Source of the DNA: Nitzschia sp. DOCU1
Taxonomy: Eukaryota > Bacillariophyta > Bacillariophyceae > Bacillariales > Bacillariaceae
Length of the DNA: 64,000 nt
Direction: 5' to 3'
Assembly: GCA_951394045.1 (NCBI GenBank)
Contig: OX595997.1
Span: 682,001 to 746,000, forward strand
The position numbers and the translations under genes are program-made. The notes beneath the pieces are model-generated. The model saw nothing but the letters and a program-made list of their open reading frames with translations, was not told the origin of the DNA and ran no database searches. This document shows, one piece after another, positions 52,333 to 61,749 of the stretch; the first letter of the stretch is position 1; every line of letters begins with the position of its first letter.

Positions 52333-53248
52333 CTATGGCTCAGGCATGTAGCAAGTGTAAGGGTTGCTGCCGAAGTCGAGGGCAGGAAATTGGCCACCTT
52401 GTCGTGTGCACGTGTCCTGCGCATACCATTGTTCAAACGAGAAGGACTTGTAGGAACCCGTGCAGGTCAAGCCATTTTGGCCATTTGGACCGGGTCCAGC
52501 TTCTTTCCAAGGGTAGAAACCTGGCGCGAGCCAACTGAGAGTATACTCAGGGCATTTGACTCCCAAGTAACATGTGTATGGGTTGCAGCAGGTGTCAAGG
52601 TTGGCCCAACGGCCTGCCGAATTGCTACACTGGGCGCGAGCGCAACCTTCATCACAGTCCGGAGCCCATCCCCTGGTGCATTTAAGGCCAGTCAAGCCAT
52701 TGTAGCCTTTTCCGGCCGCGGTCCAACCGGAGGGACAGACATATGAATTGAAACCCTCCTGTCCCGTCTGTAAGCGGCGGCCTCCATCTCCACGACTATC
52801 ATCGTCGAGGAGTCCATGTCCTTGCTTGTGATGGAGCCCCCCACGACGGAGGGCTGTAATGGATTCCTTTGGAAAGTATAGAACGAGGAGCCCCCAAAGA
52901 AACAAGAAACGTGTGAGCGAAGACGACAATGGACATGAATTTATCAGGGCAGAAGAGGATCCAGCCAGCGTGGTACAGCACATTGTGGTGATAGTAAGTA
53001 AGCAACAACAAGGAATACTAGTACTTTGCGACGAGGATCGTCATCGTCGGCATCGAGTCACAGGTCGACTTCAAGCACGTGTGATATCTTACCTTTTCTT
53101 CTTCCGGGTTAGCACTACCAGCATGACTCTCGGCGTCTAGTACCGCCCCGCCAGGCATCCAATTGACAGCGTCATGGGAATAACCCCGATGGAAGGTTGA
53201 AAGCGCAAGTAGCACTGCAAGAGGCTGGGTGTAGGCGAAGTATTTCAT
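52185..53248 (-). repeat. Inverted duplication, left arm
   Basis: Together with 54479-56795 it forms a gene-sized inverted duplication, head to head. It covers exon 1, the intron position, the Cys-rich 3' part of the coding sequence and about 150 bp of 3' flank. The middle of the gene (about 370 codons) is missing in this arm. Confidence 0.8.
52333..53248 (-). CDS. Secreted Cys-rich protein, short paralog
   Basis: Exons 53093-53248 (52 codons) and 52333-52866 give 229 residues; the 226-bp intron is GTAAGATA...TTTCCAAAG. A signal peptide (M-K-Y-F-A-Y-T-Q-P-L-A-V-L-L-A-L-S-T-F) is followed by an acidic propeptide-like stretch and G-D-G-G-R-R-L-Q. Then come two Cys-rich modules: one with G-W-A-P-D-C-D-E-G-C-A-R-A-Q-C and L-D-T-C-C-N-P-Y-T-C, and a terminal one with Q-D-T-C-T and G-S-N-P-Y-T-C-Y-M-P-E-P. 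It is the paralog of the gene at 54479-56643; the splice site after codon 52 is conserved. Compared with that gene it lacks the helical middle domain and the first Cys-rich module. Extracellular; function unknown. Confidence 0.8.
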
Positions 53249-54478
53249 CTTGTTGTCAGAAAGAGGTAATGGAGGATGAGGTATCAGTCGATGTTCCGAA
53301 CGGTCCTCGTCGTCCGCGTCGGGGAAGTCTTCTTAAAATGTGGAATCCTGTGTGGAACCAGCAACAAAATGACTGGTTTGTTTTTGCGGTATCTTTCCTT
53401 CCGCCGGCAGCAGGGATCGAGACAAGAAGACGATTCTTTCATTGATTTTGGTGAAGAAAGATCCGGGGAGCTTCCGAGCCTGTGCTGATGACTACGAGTA
53501 CCATGTTGTTGTCCATGATAGCTGGCATGTTGAGATCCCTGATGGTACCAGGTACGTTCTACCCATCATCAGCGAATCCATCACTAGCTAGGAACAACGC
53601 GGAAGGCGTCTTTAAATCAAATCTTCTGGTTATAGTGAAATGTCACGGCGAACTGCCGACGACGACTGGTACGGTAGCGCTCATCGAAACATTGTATTAC
53701 CACCTAGATAAGGATGGTTCAGGGCAGCATTATTTTTTCATGTCATGCCCGAAATCGTTAACGGAGTTAACTGGCGCACGAAGATCCTGAAGAAGTTTTT
53801 ATCCCATCAAATTATTACCGTGTATTTAGTGAAATGTCACGGCGAACTGCCGACGACGACTGGTACGGTAGCGCTCATCGAAACATTGTATTACCACCTA
53901 GATAAGGATGGTTCAGGGCAGCATTATTTTTTCATGTCATGCCCGAAATCGTTAACGGAGTTAACTGGCGCACGAAGATCCTGAAGAAGTTTTTATCCCA
54001 TCAAATTATTACCGTGTATTTAGTGAAATGTCACGGCGAACTGCCGACGACGACTGGTACGGTAGCGCTCATCGAAACATTGTATTACCACCTAGAGAAG
54101 GATGGTTCAGGGCAGCATTATTTTTTCATGTCATGCCCGAAATCGTTAACGGAGTTCACTTCCAGCCAGCAGCAAATAATAAAGCAAGCGTCTGCTTGCA
54201 CTACCCGTAATAGTAATGTCGTGCTTCTTGGGCTTTCCTGGTGATTCCGGTAGAACATTCCTGCTCAAAACTGGGTCTATTCATATTCGCCCTTTCATAA
54301 CGTCGGAAGGGCGGCACTCGTTCACCAAATCTTTTTTCGGGAAACGGCTGATGCCACAAGAGGTGGGGGAAAAGATATGGCGAAGTACTGTCATTTCATC
54401 GTTCATATCCTCAGAAGACCACGAAGAGCGCCATCATAGTGACTGAACATTCATCGCTATTCGGCTGGAAACAAGACG
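53249..54478. other. Spacer between head-to-head paralogs
   Basis: 1.2 kb that should contain both promoters. Nearly half is the 194-bp tandem repeat (53634-54155). Short frames inside the repeats shift frame from copy to copy and are not genes. Confidence 0.6.
53634..54155 (+). repeat. 194-bp tandem repeat, 2.7 near-identical copies
   Basis: Copies start at 53634, 53828 and 54022, each beginning agtgaaatgtcacggcgaac. In the sequence shown, the copies differ at one place (ctagataagg against ctagagaagg in copy 3); copy 3 breaks off after aacggagtt. The near identity means recent amplification or homogenisation. The period is not a multiple of 3. Confidence 0.95.
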
Positions 54479-56643
54479 ATGAAATACTTGATCGATTCTC
54501 GGGGCCTTGTGGCCCTACTTGCCCTTTCATCCTTCCATCTGACTTACTGCCTCGCTGCTGCTGACACTTTGATGTCGTCTGGTGGGGCAGTAGTAGACGA
54601 GAGCCATCATGGTACTGCTGACCCAGAAGAAAATGTAAGATGATCATTCAGGGTGCTGCTGCTGCTGCTGCTCGATGGTATCACATGATAGTAATCGCCG
54701 GCGCAAGAAGCAAAGAGTTATTCGTTCTTGCTGTTGTTCACGAAACAGCACCATGATGTAGTGTACTACGATGGTTCATCTTGTGTTCTGTCGCCTATGT
54801 ACCTCTGTCACCTTCGCTCACACACGTCTTGTTCGACTCTCTTTGGGCTCCTCTCGTTTCATTTACATTTCCCATTCAATCTAAAGGAGGAATCGAGCAC
54901 CGGCTTACGTGGTGCTAGGAACGTCAACGGCAAGCAAGAAGTTCTCAAAGATCATCTCCGCCCCGCCGCTAAGAATGGCGCCGCGGCTGCTCTGTCGTCG
55001 TCTAGCAACGGAGATCTAGTAGGCGACACTTCTGGTAATGGCTTGTTTGCTCGTCATCTTCAGGAGGCCACAGGTGACGCCGATGCCTTCATCAACCAAT
55101 ACACAGAAGATGTCCTCTTCATACTTGGCCTTGAAGAACCGCCATCCAATCGCACCGAGCTGCTTGTTCTTATGGGACCTTTCATCGCCGACGTTAGAGC
55201 CAACCTTGCGAAAGAAGTGCCTGGTTTTAATCAATCACTTATCACCGACGAGCAACTAGTTGATTTATTCTTCCCCCCTCCTGTGCAATCCTCTGCCTCA
55301 AACTCCACCGATACGAAACCCCTCAACAACGCTGCCACGAATTCGACCGATCAGAGTACAAATGGTGGAAACTCCACTGTTGGTCTGTTTGGATACGATG
55401 ATAGTAATGGAGATGGTGGCCGCCGCTTGTTGCAAAGTGAGGGCTGCTACATCAAGTTGTCAAAGGTCATCGAGTTGAGTTTGAATTACCTTGTGTCTAC
55501 CCAAATCTTTGGATTTCTTTTTACTAAGGAAGAGGCCCAGTAAGTTGAGGAGCAGCCTTGCATGAATGTCGTGAGACGACAAGATCGTTCATCTTACCTC
55601 ACTCTATTCTTCCACTCGATTCCCCATTGGTTGAACCGTGCTGAACTCTTCTCAGAGCGGCTGGTATCGCAATGGCTGCTGGTGTGGGCGTTGAGGCTCG
55701 CAAGTATGTGCCATTTAGGTATGGCGACCTGCCACGGGATGACAAAGCCATCCCATCGATTGTAAGCGCTGCCATCACCGCTGCTGCTGACATGAAAGGT
55801 TTTGACACGCTGCTGCAGGAAGCAATGTCGGTCTGGACTGGGGCTGCAAAGGCGAAATACATCTTGGCAGGAGGCTTTGTGACAGAGATGGCTACCAACC
55901 TCGCCTCAGCGGAGCTTGGGTCATTCATACCCCGTTCCGACCAAGGTTGCGGCACCGAATGCACGACTAAATGGCAAGATATGAAGGACCTCCTTAAAGA
56001 GCTCAATACTCACTGCGGTGCTTTTTCGTCGACTCCTTGCTATGACTCGACCTGGACTTACAATGGACCAAGCACGTCCGCCAAAGTCTGCACCACAGGA
56101 TGGCAGGCGTTTTGCCAAGAAGACTGCGCGAAAAAGCGGTGCCAGAGATCGGGAGGGACTTGGGCAGGTCTTGACGCTTGCTGCAACCCGTATACTTGTA
56201 ACTACCCTATCGGTCCCAGCGAGAAGACATATGTCTGTCCCCCCGGTTGGGACGAGGCTGGAAAAGGCTACAATGGCAAGACTGGCCTCAAATGCACCAA
56301 GGGATGGGCACCGGATTGTGACGAAGGTTGCGCCCGCGCCCAGTGCAGCAGCAAAGACGGCCGTTGGGCCAACCTTGACCCCTGCTGCAACCCATACACA
56401 TGTTACTTGGGAGTCAAATGCCCGAAGTATACCAGCCCCGTTAATTCGGAGCCAAACTACTATCCATGGAGCGCTGTTGGGCCCGGGCCCAATGGCCAAA
56501 ACGGCTTGACCTGCACTGCTTCGAACAGGGCCGGTGTGTTTGAACAAGGGAATGCACAGGACACGTGCACAGGGCAAGGCGGCCAATTTCCTGCCCTCGA
56601 CTTTGGCAGCAACCCTTACACTTGCTACATGCCTGAGCCATAG
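54479..56643 (+). CDS. Secreted Cys-rich repeat protein, long paralog
   Basis: Three exons, 54479-54634, 54887-55539 and 55656-56643, encode 598 residues. The junctions are A-A-T|GTAAGA...CTAAAG|GAG and CCCA|GTAAGT...TTCTCAG|A. The signal peptide is M-K-Y-L-I-D-S-R-G-L-V-A-L-L-A-L-S-S-F. A Ser/Asn-rich part with several N-x-S/T sites is followed by a helical Ala-rich domain (residues about 240-360, A-I-P-S-I-V-S-A-A-I-T-A-A-A). Then three Cys-rich modules share W-x2-L-D-x-C-C-N-P-Y-T-C or N-P-Y-T-C; the second and third match the short paralog and the last six residues are the same. Many disulfides are expected, so an extracellular matrix, wall or frustule-associated role is plausible but not shown. 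Confidence 0.8.
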
Positions 56644-56795
56644 TTAAGGTGGGGCGTCGAGTGGTTCTGCTCCCGAGTCATGTGAACGAGAACAGAGAAA
56701 ACGTATCAGACCAAAACATCTATTCAAAGAACGAAAAAAAGAGACCCCGACTACACAGAACTAAAATATGGGGTATCATACATGTCTTACAACCA
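54479..56795 (+). repeat. Inverted duplication, right arm
   Basis: Partner of 52185-53248. Similarity continues about 150 bp beyond the stop codon (agttaaggtgggg, then aaaaaaagagacccc and ggggtatcatacat). Confidence 0.8.
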
Positions 56796-57373
56796 ATATA
56801 CATTTCATGTCGAATCTCCCAAAATAACAAACGTAATAATGAAGTCCTTGCATGGTGAACTTGAATAGGAATTTCGACGCCTGCGATGATGCAGCCGTCC
56901 CGTTCAAACTCTCTCTTCCATCGTCATCGCTGTAGAGTAGAGCAAGCGAAGGCGCACGCATGATGCTTCACAAAGTCATCCGAGTCAGTCGATTGGAACC
57001 TGCAAATGTCGAATGCACATGACGCTGTGGTACGTTTTGTGCACAACAGCCAGCCGCGCGCAAGAATTCTGTTAGCCGCACTCGCCTTCTCTGATTTCGA
57101 TCATCCATACAAGCGATCATCCCTGCAAGAGTTCATAAAGAGTTCAATGGTGTTAGTGCAATGTTTTGACCTTTTTGTTCCCATTTTCGCTATTGATTCC
57201 ACATATAACAACATCAAATAGCTAATACTTCTGACTGGAGAAAGAACTCGCTGGTAGTTTTTGTTGACAAAGAGTCCTGGATGAGCTCGGTGTTGTGTGT
57301 CTTCGGTCCTCTGGCTTTGCAGTTGCATGTTCTTTGGTCTGCTTCCTAGTCGAGACTCCCAAACGACAACAAT
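56644..57373. other. Intergenic region upstream of the diacylglycerol kinase
   Basis: 730 bp. The first 150 bp belong to the inverted duplication; the rest shows no gene or repeat. Confidence 0.5.
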
Positions 57374-60300
57374 ATGAGCTATGTAGACGTGGAAACGTCC
57401 GCCGAGGCCTTACAAGAAGAGGAAGAGTTGATTGAGGCTGTCAATGAAATGGTAGAAACCGCTGCCGCGGCAATTTACACCGACATTAAAAACGATGTGT
57501 CCGGAGTGGTGTTGAGAATCCGCTATTTTATGGAGGCCGCCTTTCCCTTTTTGATGGACTGGCGACAAGACCCCACCGCGTTTGGACGGGATATGAAAAA
57601 TCTAGGACTTGCATTTCTGTTGTATTTGGTGGCGTTTTGGATGTTGGCGCCGTCGCGGCGATGGACTATAGACGGCAACAAACGAAGACGACATCGACAT
57701 TCTCTGTCAGGTGATAAGCGAACTATTTTCGGGGTTTTAAAACGAACCCTGTCGCCGTTTCGGCAGCGAAAGGACGAAGAGGAAACTACCTTGAATCACA
57801 ATGGCACTGGCGATAGTGGCAGTTCGGGGTCGTCGTCTTCTCCACGAAGACGCCCTACCCTGGAACGGAGTCGATCGACGTCGAGTATTGTTGGAATGAA
57901 CAATCCACGCTTCTTGCTAGGCTTTGATTTTCGGCGTCGTGAGGGTGGTGGTGAAGAGTACGACGAAGAGGAGGAAGAAGAAGAGACGGAGGAGCAAAAG
58001 TTTGCCAAGCGCTGGCCTGAAATTCTGCAGACACGATATTGTCAATTAGTTTTGCCACCCGAATGTAAACGAGTGGAGAAGCCCAAGAAGGTGAAGAAAC
58101 TGGACGCAGAGGCTAGGTTGTCCAGCGTCAAAAAGATCAAGGACGACTCGGAACGCAACGAGGGAGGACCATCTGACGATGAAAATCCCGCACAGCGATT
58201 GGTGAACTATACTCGACACTTTTTGCATCTCATGATGAGCTTTTTGCGATACGATTACATGGGGGCTGGGTATTCTCTCATCAATTGGATTGAATGGTGG
58301 GTGCGCAATCGACGGAATCGACAGACGGAAGTAATACCTTCTGCGGGGACTATGGAAGATGACGAATCTGAGGCTGGAGATCATGGTAGTGGTCTGGTAC
58401 GACAACTGAGTTTCAGTAGTATCAACAGTGTCAACAGTAATGCTTCCAATTCGGCAACTCGAGCGCCCGATACACCCAACACAACCCGTAATAAGATGCG
58501 AAGCAAACGAGACAGCATTCTGAGATCATCAAAGAGACTGCCCAATGCTTCTTCACAAGGATTGGATGCAACAGGATCAAATGATGCTACTGATTCGCTC
58601 CCGAATGGCAGCCTTACGACTGTTTCCAGCCGAGAGGGCGAAGAGAAAAAGGAAGTTTCTGGATTAGAGACCGACCGGGATGACGCATCCTTCTCTAGCA
58701 ATGGTATGAGTACTCCTCCGCCAACTCCCTCAGCTACAAATCGCTCTAGCAATCCTGAGCATCCAGATACAGTCTACGAAACGCCGAGGCTCGATTTGCG
58801 CGACCAGAGTATTGATTTGGGAGATGCTCTTGTCCCAAAATTAGCTCTTTCATCCCGATCCTCTGGTCATTCCATAAGCGCGCTGCCGAAACCGAAAGAT
58901 GCACTCGAAAGCTATCGCAATCCTGTACTTCGCGCCAAGTCTACAGGGACCAACGGGAATTTGCCCGGGCCGCCGGCTGCTTCTCCGGCTCGACTCGCAC
59001 GTTTGGAATCATTTGGTGACGGCAAAGAGTCCTCGAACCATGGGAGTGTCACCAGTACACACGAACCATCCCTTCTCAAGCCTGCCAGTGTAATGAATCA
59101 TGAACGAGCTGAATCCAAAACGTTTTATTTTGAAGCCGCAACGTCCCAGGATATGTTAAAGAAAATGGCTGTTGAGATTCCTGTTCCCGACCGCAATGGA
59201 TACATCGTTGGTGACGAGTTTCTACCAGATGCGTCGAGGTGGAAGCCACTGCTGGTCTTTGTCAATTCCCGGTCGGGACCGCAGCAGGGCCATTTACTGA
59301 TTGCGCAATTGCGTGGATTGTTGAATCCCATTCAAGTATGGGATTTGGCTGATGGTGGCCCGGAAGAAATTTTGGAATCCTTCACGGCCAGCTTTAGTCG
59401 CCTACGCATCTTGGTCTGCGGTGGTGATGGAACAGTGAGCTGGATAGTGAGTACAATGGAGAACATGAAACTTCAGCGCACGCCCGCCATTGCGATTTTG
59501 CCCCTCGGGACGGGTAATGATTTGGCGAGAATCCACGGGTGGGGCGGTGGTTACAACAATGAATCTTTGACGGCGATCCTGGAGCAAGTCTCTGAATCGT
59601 ACATTTCTTGGCTGGACCGGTGGGAAATGACGATTGAAAACAAAAAGGGCAAGGTCAAGCAAGTCAAATGCTTTTTCAACTACTTAGGCGTGGGTGCAGA
59701 TGCCCAAGCAGCCCTCCAAGTGCACCTTGTAAGTTTTGGAGTTGTCGATTGCTGTATTCTCTCATACGCACCCGATCTAACCAGTCATTTAATTTCCACC
59801 CTAGCTCCGAGAAAGCCGACCGCAGTTGTTCTTTTCCCGAGTTGTGAACAAAGCTTGGTATGGTGTGTTTGGGGCGGAAGATATTCTCAAGGCCACCTCG
59901 GTGAATCTACCGCATGAAATTACTCTGATTGCGGATGGGGTAGAAGTCCCTCTTCCTCCGGACTCCCAAGGTATCATTTTGCTCAACATTGATTCGTACG
60001 CCGGGGGTGTACCCCTGTGGTCGTTGGGATCCAAAGGAGGCTCCCTCGGCAACTCCCCGATGGGCAGCCGAAGAAACAGTTGGAATGGTGGGAAAATGAG
60101 GCGGTCGCACAGTCTAGAGTAAGTTCTCCCCGGTTTAAAGTCATTCCGCCTTGATGGTGTTGCTGATGCTAATATCTTGTCGTGTTGCAGCATGATTAAA
60201 GAGATCAAAGGAGCGCAAGAGGAAGCGGCTGCCAAGGCTTCGACTGCTCCATTCGAACGCGTCGATAGCGTCGAAGACTTGGCGGCAGCGCTAGCACTGA

Positions 60301-60818
60301 CGGACGAAGAAAAGTACATGCGAGTCACCGCTTGCGATCGACCTAGTAGCTGTCAGGATGGATTTTTGGATGTGGTATCTATTCGGGGTGCCTTCCACCT
60401 GGGCCAAATCCGTGTTGGATTGAGCAATGCTCAAAAAGTCTGCCAATGCCGCGAAGCTACAATCATAATAAAACGAAAGGTATCGGTTCAAATTGACGGA
60501 GAGCCTTGGCGTCAAAATGTTTGCACACTACGAGTGAAACGCAAGAAAGACGCCGCCATCATGTTGCATCGATCTGCGGACGATAGCAACGGCGTGGAAA
60601 CTGAAATGGCCAATCTACTGGAGTGGGCGGAAGAAAAGAAACTAATTGACGACAGGGTCCATGCCGCACTCATGAAGGAGTTCAGTCGACGAATCGAAAG
60701 CAAGACGCGCCAGCGTAGAGAACAGAACCATCGAGCGGGTGCATTTTCTTTGAAGAGAGCCATGGGGAGCACAGGAAACCTCGGTGGGGGAGGACCATCC
60801 AGTGGCATCATGTTTTAG
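57374..60818 (+). CDS. Diacylglycerol kinase with long N-terminal region
   Basis: Three exons, 57374-59728, 59805-60118 and 60191-60818, encode 1,098 residues. Junctions are CTT|GTAAGT...CACCCTAG|CTC and CTAGA|GTAAGT...TGTTGCAG|C, both in phase. It phosphorylates diacylglycerol to phosphatidic acid. The catalytic domain starts near residue 627 (P-L-L-V-F-V-N-S-R-S-G) with the nucleotide loop C-G-G-D-G-T-V-S-W near 681 and L-P-L-G-T-G-N-D-L-A-R. The accessory domain follows in exons 2-3 (W-Y-G-V-F-G-A-E-D-I, L-L-N-I-D-S-Y-A-G-G). The first 620 residues include a hydrophobic segment (residues 76-92, L-G-L-A-F-L-L-Y-L-V-A-F-W-M-L), acidic runs and long Ser-rich disordered stretches. There is no obvious C1 zinc finger, so membrane contact probably comes from the hydrophobic segment. 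Confidence 0.88.
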
Positions 60819-61749
60819 TATGGTGGGCATTGTCATTTCATGTATTGTTATTAAGCTATAGAATAGTTCTACCGCTATGATCATTGTCATTTCGCCATTG
60901 CTAAAGAGTACTTCTTGGAGGGATCGAGGTGGTTAATTTGCTGGATATCCTTCATGGACGAAAGTTCGTTCCGACCAAAGGAAACGCTCTCTAGCTAGAG
61001 GAGAAGGGGGGACAGCATAGATAGTACACGCCTTAGTACGTCATCCTCTCGCCCAATTCTTTCTTCTATCGCATCTCTTTCATCTCGCCAAATCCTTTGT
61101 ACGTTGAGGCATTATCTTTGGTGGGATTCGCGGTGAACGGTGACATCTGCTCTTGGTTCGTGGCCAAAATCCCTCCTGTAGGTTGCTTGCTCCGTCGCAG
61201 GCCGGCTGGCTTGTCAAATTCCAAGACAAATTTCTATGTGTGAAGGTGCGCGATAGTGCGAGCTCATTGGTTTTCCCTAAGTACCGTCGGCGATTTGTCG
61301 GCATGAAGTCGGCATGTTGCATCCAACATGTTTTGTAATCCAAATATGTATTCAGACATGAAGGATTTTAATTTTTCTAATTACTAGAAATTTTACGGGA
61401 TCTCACTCGTAGCGTGGGCGGATGAACAGCTCTTGAATCGGCACAAACCTCTTTTTTGTGAGCAGACGTCTTGAATTTCGGCGGGAGAAAGTGGCAACGA
61501 CGAAGAAAACAACTTTAAGTTTGTCGGCAAGAGACTTCAAAAGGGAGTTGTATCGATATCCGTGCTGGTAGTTCAGCTGCATCTGCCAAAGCAACACAAG
61601 GATAACATCGGGTTCGGTCATCGTGGACTTCCTTGTTACAAAGACTGTCTGCATCTCCGAGTAATAGCTGTAGACGAGCATTTTATTGTGGGAGACCATA
61701 TTGAATCGGGTGTAGGAGACTTTTGAGTGACAAGACACACGTGACAACA
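60819..61749. other. Intergenic region
   Basis: 930 bp between two plus-strand genes. A minus frame at 61403-61750 is open but starts with TTG and is not protein-like. It contains the upstream region of the WW-domain gene. Confidence 0.45.

Noticed and set aside
53482..54244. Three similar plus-strand frames of about 80-100 residues
   Set aside because: They are translations of the 194-bp tandem repeat; the period is not a multiple of 3 and there is no independent coding signal.
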